Shown here in pieces: positions 11,612 to 26,200 of a stretch of DNA of 64,000 bases. The stretch is from Sinonovacula constricta (Eukaryota; Mollusca; Bivalvia; Cardiida; Solecurtidae). The notes under the pieces are model-generated. The model made no database searches. It saw nothing but the letters and a program-made list of their open reading frames with translations, and was not told where the DNA came from. The stretch covers positions 7,266,885 to 7,330,884 of the forward strand of contig CM017565.1 of assembly GCA_007844125.1 (NCBI GenBank). Reading direction: 5' to 3'. The position numbers were made by a program, and so were the translations under genes. Every line of letters starts with the position of its first letter. Position 1 is the first letter of the stretch.

Positions 11612-11702
11612 TGTAACGCAGGCCGGCGCTCCCCAACGGTCACCCATCCGTACACCGGCCACGGCACCGTTGCTTAACCGCGCAAATCGGGAAGCCGCTT
11701 AA
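11612..11702 (-). promoter_or_regulatory. 5S rRNA-like internal promoter in the LTR
   Basis: On the - strand this LTR part reads TTAAGCA, a GC-rich spacer, GTAC, then GGATGGGTGACCG (complement of 11637-11649). The order and spacing follow the 5S rRNA internal control region (box A with TAAGCA, then box C GGATGGGAGACCG; 12 of 13 match) and continue into GGGGAGCGCCGG against the 5S TGGGAATACCGG. The other LTR has the same block (7717-7757) with changes. The 5' half of 5S is not clearly present and no TTTT terminator follows. Similarity was judged by eye against remembered 5S sequence. Confidence 0.55.
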
Positions 11703-12529
<827 letters not shown>

Positions 12530-12848
12530 TTAAACCACGTCGCTAAAGAGTTAACCCATCAGCGAGGCTGGTTTGAAGCGCTTATATTTCTACCCCTGCG
12601 GTCGTTACATTATTTACTATATTAAAAGTTTGGTAAAGTAAATAGGATGGATGGTAAATAAATGCAAAGATAGGGTTTCTTGGAGCACTTTCTTTTGGAA
12701 AGTAGGTAAAAAGCCAAAGGTTTGAAAAGGATGTATGAATTATTAAGATAATTTTGATTTCCTATCATTTCTTAAACCATTTATAATTGTCATATTTGAT
12801 GTCTTTCACAATCTGGCACAAACTTTTATGTGAAGATATCTTCTAACT

Positions 12849-12962
12849 CACCTGTGGTGCGCTGATGGTTCTACCCAGACACATGTCTGGGGTCTTCCTT
12901 CTTCCAATATTATAATAAATGTTACTGCGTCGATGCGATGTAAAAAACCCACAAACAAACCA
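12849..12962 (+). repeat. SINE 3' fragment
   Basis: Contains the chain CTGTGGTGCGCTGATGGTT, CTACCCAGACA, GGGGTCTTCCTTC and an A-rich tail ending ACAAACAAACC. The same chain occurs in the fuller SINE at 55611-55870 and in an older copy at 50155-50350. The tRNA-like head is missing. Confidence 0.55.
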
Positions 12963-13404
12963 AAAGCGGACCTTAAGACTAAAACTCTACCATCAAGACT
13001 GAAGGTGCCTCGTTGTTTGTTTTTTATTTCACGTAACACTGACAGTTGCTACTAATGACTGTGCGTGTGGCCTTTGAATTGTTTTATGGGATGAATTTAT
13101 AAAGATATTGATGTGCAGTTTCTAAGTATTAATTTTTGCCTAGAACTACAACATAAAAATCAAACCGGAATGCATACCTGTCTTAATGTGTTGCTGTAAT
13201 GTTGAATAAATGAATGCGTGAATTAAGGTCACTTAAGGGTCAGTAAGTCGGTCATCATCATCCAAAGGTCACTAGAGTGTTAACAGTTGTGATTTAAAAT
13301 GTTATAACATTGAGACATGTTTTGTGAAAATGATAGTTATGAGACTGATTATCTTTACCAAAACAGGCTCCTTTATTGTTGTTGTTATATATGTTGCTAT
13401 GGAG

Positions 13405-13960
13405 ACTAGGGGTGTAACGATTCGCTACCCTCACGATACAATACGTATCGCGATACATAATATTTTGGTACTGATGATACATTTTTGCTTATCACATAGA
13501 TACACTATTACACCATGTCTTGTATTAAAGATATGTTAGCATAGCTTTTTACTGGAACAAAGAACTTGTAAGTCTATAAGTAAATGATCAGAATTTATAA
13601 ATACAAGGTTATGTCCACATTTTAAATGATTTAACTATTAGAATAAGTCTTAAAAAAAAGAAAGTAATATAAAATTTCTTCAGATATTTTTTTCTAATCT
13701 TTATTGTAAATTCTGAATGTCCATCATAAATAAAAATAAAACAGTTTGGGACACTATCAAAGAAAAAACAAGATAAAGTTTAATAACAATATGAAGTGTC
13801 AACACAGTCAGCTAGTAAGTAGTTATTGCTTTGTATGAAACATCTGAGAAATAATGGGGGCAGGTTGTTACTATGGTTCCGTATCGGTCAGAATCATCGA
13901 TATGATATGTGCATCAATACAAAAATAATTGATGTTTTATATATCATATATCAGAATATA
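13405..13960. mobile_element. Possible DNA-transposon fragment (GGGGTGTAACGAT end)
   Basis: The stretch begins AGGGGTGTAACGATTCGC, followed by TACGTATCGCGATAC. This resembles ends of widespread non-autonomous DNA elements in animals. A matching inverted end is not found; only CGTATCGGTCAGAATCATCG near 13880 hints at one. The interior is AT-rich without coding content. Confidence 0.3.
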
Positions 13961-14544
13961 CATGTAAGTGCTTATTATTGTGTGTTTTTGTGTTTACAAA
14001 TTATTTAACTATTGCCAGTAGTATAATATATACAGTCCTTCTACTATAACATGGTGTTTAGTATTGGTCAAGTTTATAAAAGGGAGGATGTTTCCTTTAA
14101 CATTAAAAAATCATTGTCTCTCTCTATAGCCTGCTGTTTTCAATACCATTTCTTAGAGGCTCTACTGGAAAATTTGGTATTTTTATAAGGTGAGTTTGAG
14201 TTGTAACTTCCATAAATACTATACATCGAAATGATGTACAACACGTTCTCGAACACCCAACAGAAATCTAAATTCATGTAATATTAATGCATATCTCTGA
14301 AGCATAATATCCGACGATAGTGCAATTGTCGTTCGCTGAAAAATTGCGCTAAGATAGCAAGATTGTTTTATCATTATTTTCTTCCCATTATATGCAAACG
14401 GCGATCGATGAGAAAACTAAGCTACAAATGTAATCTACCGCATTTTACGTTCCAACTCGTAGGGAAGTATTGCTTTAACCATTATTAACATTTTGTCCAG
14501 ATACACTTCAGAACGCATCTCCGACATTTTAGAACTTTTTTTCC

Positions 14545-14650
14545 CAGACCCCACCCCCACCCAGAACGTATGTCATATTCGGTCTTCGCCCCCCCCCCCT
14601 CTCGAACGTACGTCATATTCGGTTTTCGCCCCCCCCCCCCCCCGCTAAAA
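14545..14650. repeat. Poly-C bearing tandem duplication
   Basis: Two copies of GAACGTA(T/C)GTCATATTCGGT followed by TTCG and a C-run (about 13 and 18 C) stand in tandem, about 48 bp apart. C-runs of this length are prone to slippage, so the counts may be unreliable. Confidence 0.7.
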
Positions 14651-14949
14651 AGTTCTGGATTCGGGACTGCCCTTGTATTGTATGCTGAATGAACTCTAGT
14701 GCGGCTTTATTTATATACAATAATTATGTGAAGGCGTGTGCAGTTTCATGAAAGGGGGTTTCATTAATAAAAATTAATAATATTGTATAAAAGTAAATAA
14801 GAATATTACAAATTATTTTGTAGGTAATGATTTTAAAGTTCATTATCCGTAACCCCCACCCTCAAATATATAATATTTTATTTCCTAGATTATATGTTTT
14901 ACCATCTACAATATGCAATTTAAAACTGTTGTATATAATTTATTTGCAG

Positions 14950-15964
14950 ATAAACAAAGAGTCTGTCGATGGTCTTGGTCAACCATTCTACAGGGGTACG
15001 GTAAAAGTTAAAGATTGGCACCACGTCATCTACGCCACAGACCGACAACTGGAAACCGTACATGCTTTTGTAAAGCACGACGATGCCTTGAAGCAGTTGC
15101 CACTATGCTTTGTCATCATGGCTGGAAAGAAAAAGAAAGACTACAAAAAAGGTATATTGTCTATTTCATTAGTATTTAATTTAATTTTCTAAAAGATATT
15201 TATTCATATCCACCCAAGTCGGTTATATACAATACTGTAACTAATACTTTTCATTACTATTCCCAGGTGTTCGCAACTAGCAAGAATTTGATGCCACATC
15301 TTGCAGTGAAGTCTTTTGTAGCAGACTTTGAGGCAGGCATCTGGCAGGGCTCATATAAAACAACAACAACAACAACACGAAAGATAGGGCATCAAATATA
15401 AAAAATTATATAAGATATTATTTACAATGTATATAGCAAAAATAACACAATTTTATATGTTTCAGACCGCATACAATAGCAGGGACGAGGTTTTCAAGGT
15501 CCTTAGGAAGACGTTCGCACTACCCCTCCTGCCTGCTGAGGATATAAGGCCTGCGCTTGGTGGAAAAGAATAGAAGTGACAGCGACAGTTTGCGGACGTT
15601 CTTCTCGTACGTAGAATCGACGTGGATTGAAAGCGCCATTTGGGACATCACGTCATGGAGCGTGTATAGGCGCAGCATTCGAACGAACAACGACGTGGAA
15701 GGCTGGCATGCTCGCCTGAACAGGAAGGCTAAGAAGGCAAACCTGCCCTTCTATCTTCTGACGGAGCTGCTGTTTCAGGAGGCCAGTCTGCTGCTACCCA
15801 CACAGTTGAAACTGGTGAAAGAGAAGAAGATGAGACGTCTCCAAAGGAAGGCCACAAGAAAGACAGAAGGAAGATTGCAACAGCTGTGGGGGGAGTATGC
15901 GAGGAAAGAAAGATCAACAAAGAGTTTGCTAGATGCGTGCGCCGCACTGTATGGACCAGTATAA
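14950..15964 (+). pseudogene. MULE-type transposase relic
   Basis: Pieces of a Mutator-like (MULE) transposase appear in order. 14950-15150 encodes a segment ending LPLCFVIMAGKKKKDYKK. 15267-15350 encodes VFATSKNLMPHLAVKSFVAD then FEAGIWQG, around the usual DFE...W motif. 15466-15560 encodes TAYNSRDEVFKVLRKTFALP and the LPAED stretch. After a frameshift, 15557-15964 encodes SIRTNNDVEGWHARLNRKA and a Lys/Arg-rich C-terminus. CAG acceptors precede several pieces, so it may once have been spliced. Piece junctions do not keep phase, and the part between FEAGIW and TAYNS (normally about 40-60 residues) is missing. No zinc-finger N-terminus is seen. It is probably a dead copy; a domesticated spliced gene is less likely. 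Confidence 0.65.
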
Positions 15965-16054
15965 GAATTACTGACTTGTGTGAGTGAGTTACGTGCCTAC
16001 TGTTCAATGTGCATGTTAAATGTGAGTTCGTACTATTGTTTCAATTGCAACAGC

Positions 16055-16086
<32 letters not shown>

Positions 16087-16210
16087 TGTGTAGGGGGAGT
16101 ATGCGAGAAAAGAAAGATCAACAAAGAGTTTGCTAGATGCGTGCGTGCCTATTGTTCAATGAGCATGTTAAATGTGAGTATGTACTATTGTTTTAATAAA
16201 GTTGTTAATA
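15880..16210 (+). repeat. Local duplication of MULE 3' end with (TG)n
   Basis: The block GGGGGAGTATGCGAG, GAAAGATCAACAAAGAG, TTTGCTAGATGCGTGCG at about 15889-15942 recurs at about 16092-16145. Both copies are followed by a second shared block (GCCTA(C/T)TGTTCAATG, GCATGTTAAATGTGAGT). A TG/GT run (about 16052-16090) sits at the junction. The duplication extends past the stop codon, showing it arose at DNA level. Confidence 0.8.
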
Positions 16211-16761
16211 AAATATATATTGTAACGGTATGTGTATTTTTTCTCACTTGTGGCCCCAAATCTTCTTTTTTTTTAGAAATTTCGAAACTATTCTCTTAAA
16301 ATGTATAACCCTATGAATATTCAGTCATCTCAATAATACGCATGAGGTGAGAAATTGACACAAAATACCGACACAATACGCTAATCAGCAACCGACAGTA
16401 ATAAAAAGAGGTGTGAACGAGTGTTACTTAAGTGTGCCGCCAATACGCCTGTGTTTACATAATGCATTTTGCATAATGTCTTCTTTGATGTACAGACACG
16501 ATTATTGGATGCCATTTCCATGTCAAAATAAACAAAATATTTTCTTAGCCTATATATTATGTCCAAATTAATATACACAATTATAGTTATAGTTACCTAA
16601 TTGCTAAAACAAACAATATGTTTTATTAAGAACAGGTGTTTTAAACATCAAGTTTTAAAAAACATACGTCAATAAAGGTTTTGCAACGACGTATCAAGTT
16701 TGATCTTACATCATCTACACTTCTTTCCTAAGTTCTGATTATTATTTCATACATCAAAAAA

Positions 16762-16856
16762 ATATGGTCCGGAATGATTATTATATGGTCCGGGATGACG
16801 ACCAAATTGGTCCGGGATGATTATGACATGGTCCGGAATGATGGTCCGGAATGAGG
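16762..16856. repeat. Short tandem repeat TGGTCCGG(A/G)ATGA
   Basis: Five copies of TGGTCCGG(A/G)ATGA occur with irregular AT-rich spacers. Too short and variable to classify. Confidence 0.6.
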
Positions 16857-17185
16857 ATACACCCCTCATAGTAACTGTGGTTCGGCTATATCTATATGCA
16901 ATAATTACTAAAAGATGAGCGTACTACCATTAAAGTTGTTAAATTAATTTAAAAATGATGTTATTACATGATACTTCACATAAATAAAACAAACAATGCT
17001 GTAGTTGACAGTGTGAATGTTCATAACAAAAGATCTGTATTTTGGACTATAGATATCTATCTTATTATTAGAATACTTAATCTAAATTATTTAATTTACC
17101 ACAAAATACATAAAAGGACATCTTAAAACAGAAAAAACTAAAGAAAGGCTCGTAAATATTTACGTTCATGTCCGTACCCCAGACT

Positions 17186-17203
17186 CATATCCGCGGATAT
17201 GAA
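17186..17203. promoter_or_regulatory. 18-bp perfect palindrome upstream of UBA2 start
   Basis: TCATATCCGCGGATATGA (17185-17202) is a perfect 18-bp palindrome about 75-90 bp before the UBA2 ATG. The location fits a proximal promoter or 5' UTR. No TATA box is evident in the right position. Role is inference. Confidence 0.35.
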
Positions 17204-17276
17204 TTCGTATCCGGTAATTAGTCATACCATTGTAGTCGGCAATGAATTATACCAATCGATTTGAATAAAGCCGAAA

Positions 17277-20200
17277 ATGGCGGCCTCCATGAATGGAGTC
17301 CTCGAAGAAAATGTTCGGGAAAAAGTAATTAAGTCCAAGGTGTTAGTAGTTGGAGCCGGTGGTATCGGATGTGAACTTTTGAAAAATCTGGTCTTGACAG
17401 GATTTGTCGACATAGAAACGGTAACGTGATATTTCTTACAATTATCGTACAATTTTCAGTTTACTGTGGTGAGGGTACTGTAATGGAAATGGTAATCTAC
17501 ATCTATACGTTAAACTGTCAAAATTGACACTTCTTTAACGGTGCGCAAGAAAGAAAAGAGACAAAAAGAGAAATAAATAGGATAGACAGAAAAATAAGAC
17601 ACGGACATGTTTTGCAATTAATAAGTTCAAAAGAAAGAAGTAATAGTAAACAGTTGTACACAACAGTTGTAATAGGTGCTTCCTGATTCGCGGTAGCCTA
17701 AATATTTTGAGAGTACAATAAACTTTATAGTCATTGATAGAACATGCATGTACTGCCCAGCCCTTCTGAGGGTGACACCAGATGAAGCCGGCAGTCAACT
17801 CCTAAACGAGAAATGAAGAAGTCTCACTGAAGTGAGAAGAACTGCTCACTTTTTATTATTTTTAAACTGTAAATAATATTATATCTGAATTATTACTTTT
17901 GAATAAATGTTCCTTTTGCATATGTGTCTTTTTGTGTGTGTAAAATATGTGATATAACCAGCAAAAATAACTTCTACAAAAAACACCAACTGATGATAAC
18001 AATAATAATAATAATAAATAATAAATAAATAAATAAATAAATAATAGTAGAAGATGTAATGCAAACGTAATAAAAATAACCAACCCTATGATTATCATAT
18101 TTTTCTTACAGCTACACAAAATAATAACGCAAATCACAAAACAATTACGCTAATGTTAAAAAAAAAATGCTAACATGTTATAATGTTAATAAAAGACATA
18201 AACATAAATATGTGGCCGGTTTGAATGATTTCCTAGGGCATTGTGACCGGATTGACTTTTTTGTGTCTGGATTGACTTGTGGCCAGATTTGTTTGTGGCT
18301 GGATTGACTGTAACTCCTGCCAGGCATTACATCTATCGCACTGGACATCATGCATTTTTGCTGTAACAAATCTGTTGCAAATTATGCATGGGAAAGCCAT
18401 TTTAGTTTGGCTTGTTTGGAGAGACTGAATCAGTGCTTGAGATAATTTTTTTGATCAATTATTTTTCACTACAATATTTTTTTGACATTTTTTTTAAATA
18501 TCCGACCAGTTTCTTAGAAACAGCCATTGCACTAATCATAAAGGGTGATTTTTACCCAAGCACATCATGTGGCATACCTCTGATTTGACTGCTTACTTTA
18601 TATGTAATCGATTTAACAGTGCATCCTTATCTTTTTCCCTGTAAGTTTTGGGGTACCGGTCACTTCTGTAAATGACCATTTCGGTAAATTGATCTTATAG
18701 GGATTATTCCATTCGTTTTGATATAAATAGATAAACATATTGTATAATGCCTGATTGAGACAGAGAATTGGGTTGTCCACAAGTAAAATGATTAACCAAG
18801 TTAGATAAGTAAAGATTAATTAATTAGCTTTCAACTATGAACATATATAATCTTTAAATAGGGGAACAGGATGCAAATTTTCTGAATAATATCCATCATG
18901 TACCTGTGTCAGCAGCATTTGCCCCATTGTATTATATGTGCTTTTTATGCGGTTTTTCCTTTTTGTATTGAACATATATGTTTATGCAATGTTGATGTTT
19001 GTTATTACTTTTTGCGGGGTATATTTAGAACATATAAATAAATGTGAACACTTATTCTCACTTTTTATTTTCCTTCATAACCATTGTATAAATAATTACC
19101 AAAATGCACTTAAGTTCATACATTAAAAATATAAACAGCTAAGTAGGTTGAGGAAAAAAATGTAGTTCAATGTCTCAATCAGGCATTATACTATATGTTT
19201 ACCTTTTTACCAAAATGGTCAAGTTTTGCCCCAACCGGTGTGTATATACATTTCCGCTTTGATAATTTTTACTGTAAACAAAACGATGAAGAAATCAATT
19301 GTAAAAAAATAAAATCATTTTCCACTTCCCCAAATCGTTTTAGTATGATGAGATTTTAATTTCAGTTCGTTTTACATCAAAATCAATTAATAAAAACGAT
19401 AAAATGATGCTTATCTGGAGCACTGCTGAATTTTCATCAGAATCTGATTCTATATATTACCTTATTTGACAAACTATTGACATAAGACACAACTGAGAAG
19501 TGTTTGTTACTTACAAGTTCCCTCATCTATAATTGACTAAAATTCATCATAATTAACTTTGTTCTTGAATAGTCGCCAGTCAGCAGTCAGCTTGAACTAA
19601 AATTCTTTTTTTAATTGACATGTAATAAGCGGCCACTCAACAAAACTTGAAAGTAAATGTGTGGCCATCAATTGTTTTTATTGCCCTCATGCACTAGAGG
19701 CGTGAACTTTAATAACCTTTGTGAAAACTCAATGCTGTTAACTTCACGTGATTGTGTTAGTTTTGATTTTCGAAATTGTCATAGATTATTTAAATCATTT
19801 ATTGTCCGTAATCAAACTGAATTTGTTTACAAACATATATGACACCATATATATTATATGTGGTATGATTGTTCCGGATTCGGTACGATATTGTACAGAC
19901 ATGTGATCTTTTCTTGGTCAAAATGAGGGAGACTTAGGTATCCAGAGAGGCCAATTGGGGTGCCAGGGGGGGAGATTTCCGTGAATGCGCGTTAAAGTGA
20001 CAATACACATATATAGGTGGGATATTGTTACAATGTGTATTTTAGATATAGATGCCTGACAAACATAAAAGTATCTTATTTAAATTCTTGTTACTCCTAC
20101 AGTTATGTAGATTATGGGAAATATTGGGAAAATTATGGAAAGGTCATTCAGTTCTCTATTTCAGTGTTAATTACTCTGGAACCATTAAGCTTAAAAAAGG

Positions 20201-23200
20201 ATTAAACAAACATCCTGTCAGCTGTCACAAGTTATCATCTTATTACCCAGTTTGGTAGATAGATAGCCAGCCACCTTTGCACTGCAGGACAATAAATGAG
20301 GTGACCCCCTTTTAAGTCGATGGAATTCACAAGATGTCTGTAACACATGTAGCAGAAACTGACACCTAGTACTCCAAGGGTATTTAAATGCTGGTCATGG
20401 GGAACAAAGACTGCACTCACTGGCAACATCTTTTGAGGAGGTAGACTATAAGATCCCATTTGGGAGCAGTTTTGTCTTATGGAAGAAGGAGCAAAAAAGC
20501 CAGCACAGTGCAAGAAATGCTTGAACATACAAAGTGTTAAAGCCAGTAGAATGAAAGCACATCTGTGTTCAGGTGCAAATGAACCACATATGACAACCCT
20601 AAACAATAAGTAGGTCACTAGCTCAAAAGCTTGTGAACATACTAGAGACCACATTTAGTCTTACCAAACTTGGTCAGAATGTTTGCATGAAATCTTGGAT
20701 GATTTCATTATTGTATCTTGTGGGGTCAAAAAGTAGGCCACTAGGTCAAATCTTAGAAACAGCATGTGAACACACTAGAAGCCCCATTTATGGCCCAATC
20801 TTCACCAAACTTGATCAGAATATTTGCCAGCATAAAATTTTGGATGAATGCATAACTGGGTCACGTGGGTTAAAAAAGTGGGTTTCTAGGTCAAATCTTA
20901 CAAAAAAAGCTTGTGAAAACACTAGAGGCCACATTTACAGGTCAATCTTCATCAAAATTGGTCAAAATATATATCTGCCTGAAATCTTGGACGACATCAT
21001 TATTGGGTCACATGGGGTCAAAAAAGAGGTCACTAGGTAAAATTTTAGACTAGGGGCCACATTCATAGCCCAATCTTTACCAAACCTGGCCAGAATGTTT
21101 GCCAGTATGAAATCTTACATATGTTTTGAAGTGGGTCATGTGGATTCAGTAGGTTACTAGGTAAAATGCTAGAAAATGTTATCAGCCCAGTGGCTACACT
21201 AATGGTCCAATCTTCACCAAAGATTTCTAAAGTAAATAACGCTTAATTAATTGATGCCAGATTTGAGCCTACTAAAAGCCTGTGTCACCAGGTGAGCGAT
21301 TAAGGGCCATCATGGCCCTCTTGTTTTATTGAACTATTACAAAGATTTATATATCTTATTTTTCAGATCGATTTAGATACAATTGATGTGAGCAATCTCA
21401 ACCGACAATTCTTGTTCAGGAAGGAGCATGTGGGGAAATCAAAGGCACAGGTTTGTAGTAAAAAACAAAAAGGTACACATGTGGACGGGAAAGCATTCAT
21501 AGCTTAACAGTTTTGGTTATCATTTAACAATTTCGCTAAGTTGCCATGTGTCAGGATGTTATCAAACTTTTGTGTGTTTTTGGTAATTGGTCTACAGCTC
21601 ACCATGTGTCAAGATGTTATCAAACTTGTTTGTGTTGGCAACTGGTCTACAACTCCCCATGTGTGAGGATGTTATCAAACTTGTTTGTGTTGGCAGCTGG
21701 TCTACAGCTCACCATGTGTGAGGATGTTATCAAACTTTTGTGTGTTTTAAGTAATTGGTCTACAACTCACCATGTGTGAGGATGTTATCAAACTTGTTTG
21801 TGTTGGCAACTGGTCTACAGCTCCCCATGTGTGAGGATGTTATCAAACTTGTTTGTGTTCGCAGCTGGTCTACAGCTCACCATGTGTGAGGATGTTATCA
21901 AACTTGTTTGTGTTTGCAGCTGGTCTACAACTCACCATGTGTGAGGATGTTATCAAACTTGTTTGTGTTGGCAACTGGTCTACAACTCACCATGTGTGAG
22001 GATGTTATCAAACTTGTTTGTGTTGGCAGCTGGTCTACAGCTCACCATGTGTGAGGATGTTATCAAACTTTTGTGTGTTTTAAGTAATTGGTCTACAGCT
22101 CACCACGTGTGAGAATGTTATCAAACTTTTGTGTGTTTGAAGTAATTGGTCTACAGCTCACCATGTGTCAGGATGTTATCAAACTTGTTTGTGTTGGCAA
22201 CTGGTCTACAGCTCACTATGTGTGTGGATGTTATCAAACTTTTGTGTGTTTTTGGTAATTGGTCTACAACTCACAATGTGTGAGGATGTTATCAAACTTG
22301 TTTGTGTTGGTAATTGGTCTACTACTCACCATTCATAAGGATGTTATCAAACTTTTGTGTGTTTTTGGTAATTGTTCTACAACTCACCATGTGTGAGGAT
22401 GTTATCAAACCTGTTTGTGTTGGCAACTGGTCTACAACTGACCATGTGTCAGGATGTTATCAAACTTTTGTATGTAGGTAATTGGTCTACATCTCATCAT
22501 TCATGAGGATGTTATCAAACTTTTGTGTGTTTTTGGTAATTGGTCTACAACTCACCATGTGTGAGGATGTTATCAACCTTGTTTGTGTTGGCAGCTGGTC
22601 TACAGCTCACCACGTGTGAGGATGTTATCAAACTTGTTTGTGTTGGCAGCTTGTCTACATCTCATCATTCATGAGGATGTTATCAAACTTTTGTGGGTTT
22701 TGGTAATTGTTCGTCAACTCACCATGTGTGAGGATGTTATCAAACTTGTTTGTGTTGGCAGCTGGTCTACAACTCACCATGTGTGAGGATGTTATCAAAC
22801 TTGTTTGTTTTGGTAGCTGGTCTACAACTGACCATGTGTGAGGATGTTATTAAACTTGTTTGTGTTGGTAATTGGTCTACAGCTCACCATGTGTGAGGAT
22901 GTTATTAAACTTGTTTGTGCTGGCAGCTGGTCTACAACTCACCATGTTAGAGGATGTTATCAAACTTGTTTGTTTTGGTAACTGGTCTACAACTGACCAT
23001 GTGTCAGGATGTTATCAAACTTGTTTGTGTTGGCAACTGGTCTACAACTCCCCATGTGTGAGGATGTTATTAAACTTGTTTGTTTTGGCAACTGGTCTAC
23101 AACTCACCATGTGTGAGGATGTTATTAAACTTGTTTGTGTTGGTAATTGGTCTACAACTCACCATGTGTGAGGATGTTATTAAACTTGTTTGTGTTGGCA

Positions 23201-26200
23201 GCTGGTCTACAACTCACCATGTGTGAGGATGTTATCAAACCTGTTTGTGTTGGCAGCTGGTCTACAACTCACCATGTGTGAGGATGTTATCAAACTTGTT
23301 TGTGTTGGCAACTGCTCTACAGCTCACCATGTGTGAGGATGTTATCAAACTTGTTTGTGTTGGCAACTGGTCTACAGCTCACCATGTGTGAGGATGTTAT
23401 CAAACTTGTTTGTGTTGGCAGCTGGTCTACAGCTCACCATGTGTGAGGATGTTATCAAACTTGTTTGTGTTTGTAGCTGGTCTACAACTCACCATGTGTG
23501 AGGATGTTATCAAACTTGTTTGTGTTGGCAACTGGTCTACAACTCACCATGTGTGAGGATGTTATCAAACTTGTTTGTGTTGGCAGCTGGTCTACAGCTC
23601 ACCATGTGTGAGGATGTTATCAAACTTTTGTGTGTTTTAAGTAATTGGTCTACAGCTCACCACGTGTGAGAATGTTATCAAACTTTTGTGTGTTTGAAGT
23701 AATTGGTCTACAGCTCACCATGTGTCAGGATGTTATCAAACTTGTTTGTGTTGGCAACTGGTCTACAGCTCACTATGTGTGTGGATGTTATCAAACTTTT
23801 GTGTGTTTTTGGTAATTGGTCTACAACTCACCATGTGTGAGGATGTTATCAAACTTGTTTGTGTTGGCAGCTGGTCTACAGCTCACCACGTGTGAGGATG
23901 TTATCAAACTTGTTTGTGTTGGCAGCTTGTCTACATCTCATCATTCATGAGGATGTTATCAAACTTTTGTGGGTTTTTGGTAATTGGTCTACAACTCACC
24001 ATGTGTGAGGATGTTATCAACCTTGTTTGTGTTGGCAGCTGGTCTACAGCTCACCACGTGTGAGGATGTTATCAAACTTGTTTGTGTTGGCAGCTTGTCT
24101 ACATCTCATCATTCATGAGGATGTTATCAAACTTTTGTGGGTTTTGTTAATTGTTCGTCAACTCACCATGTGTGAGGATGTTATCAAACTTGTTTGTGTT
24201 GGCAGCTGGTCTACAACTCACCATGTGTGAGGATGTTATCAAACTTGTTTGTTTTGGTAGCTGGTCTACAACTGACCATGTGTGAGGATGTTATTAAACT
24301 TGTTTGTGTTGGTAATTGGTCTACAGCTCACCATGTGTGAGGATGTTATTAAACTTGTTTGTGCTGGCAGCTGGTCTACAACTCACCATGTTAGAGGATG
24401 TTATCAAACTTGTTTGTTTTGGTAACTGGTCTACAACTGACCATGTGTCAGGATGTTATCAAACTTGTTTGTGTTGGCAACTGGTCTACAACTCCCCATG
24501 TGTGAGGATGTTATTAAACTTGTTTGTTTTGGCAACTGGTCTACAACTGACCATGTGTGAGGATGTTATTAAACTTGTTTGTGTTGGTAATTGGTCTACA
24601 ACTCACCATGTGTGAGGATGTTATTAAACTTGTTTGTGTTGGCAGCTGGTCTACAACTCACCATGTGTGAGGATGTTATCAAACTTGTTTGTGTTGGCAG
24701 CTGGTCTACAACTCACCATGTGTGAGGATGTTATCAAACTTGTTTGTGTTGGCAACTGGTCTACAGCTCACCATGTGTGAGGATGTTATCAAACTTGTTT
24801 GTGTTGGCAACTGGTCTACAGCTCACCATGTGTGAGGATGTTATCAAACTTGTTTGTGTTGGCAACTGGTCTTCAGCTCACCATGTGTGAGGATGTTATC
24901 AAACCTGTTTGTGTTGGCAACTGGTCTACAACTGACCATGTGTCAGGATGTTATCAAACTTTTGTATGTAGGTAATTGGTCTACATCTCATCATTCATGA
25001 GGATGTTATCAAACTTTTGTGGGTTTTGGTAATTGTTCTACAACTCACCATGTGTGAGAATGTTGTCAAACTTGTTTGTGTTGGCAACTGGTCTACAGCT
25101 CACTATGTGTGTGGATGTTATCAAACTTTTATGTGTTTTTGGTAATTGGTCTACAGCTCACCATGTGTGAGGATGTTATCAAACTTTTGTGGGTTTTGGT
25201 AATTGTTCTACAACTCACCATGTGTGAGAATGTTATCAAACTTGTTTGTGTTGGTAATTGGTCTACAACTCATAGTGTGAGGATGTATTCAAACTTTTGT
25301 GTGTTGTTAATTAATCTACAGCTCACCATGTGTGCTGATGTTATCAAACTTTTGTGTGTTTTTGGTAATTGGTCTACAACTCACTATTCATGAGGATGTT
25401 ATCAAATTTTGTGTGTGTTGGTAATTGGTCTACAACTCACTTAGCAGTATTGGAGTCTGGTGACATTGCAATGTAAACAACATTGTGCATGTGTTTATCT
25501 GAAGACATTATCATATAAAACTTGGCAAATGGTCTAAAATATCAATAAGATAAAAAATTAATAAAATACCTGTCAATTAAAAATTAAAAAATGTCGAAGT
25601 TCTAATGTGTTGGGGTGCAAGTTGGAATTGCTGGAATTGAAGTAGTAGTTGGGTGTTAGTATCAATAGAAGAAGCAGTCAAAGAAAAAGGAAAAAGTGAT
25701 TTTGTTATCTACATCAAAAAGATGGTTAAACATGCTAATTGTCCTATTATTAAAAGTTAATATTGACAAGCATAGTGCATATTTCATGGAATTTTTTATC
25801 TTAAAAGAGCTTGAAATGCTTCCAAAACAATGATTTTCCAGCTGGGACTAAATATTGAGATCTGCAGTCAGTAGGGTCACCAGGTGGTAGGAAGAAATGC
25901 AGTCATGTCGTTGGCAGTAATTGGTTATGGTCTATTAATCTTAATGATTTTCAGAGTTTTATACATGCATGTTTTTCAGGTTGCCAAAGAGAGTGCATTG
26001 AAATTCAATCCTGAAGCTAAGATAAAAGCCTATCATGATAGTGTAATGAGGTATGAACTTGTTTCAGTTCTAAACATAACATTGCTCTTTTTTAATAAAG
26101 CATTTCAATTAATAAAAAAATGATACATATCAAAGTTTAAAATAATATTCAGAATTTTCAGTCCATAGTCTTCCTCCTCTTGCATTACTTTTATATTAAA

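Noticed and set aside
21545..25440. CRISPR-like array
   Set aside because: Repeats are contiguous and diverged with no unique spacers, in an animal intron; this is a minisatellite. The same holds for 43345-47495.
25884..26123. Membrane-like 79-residue ORF
   Set aside because: It runs from intron 2 through UBA2 exon 3 into intron 3; only the middle part (25980-26050) is coding.
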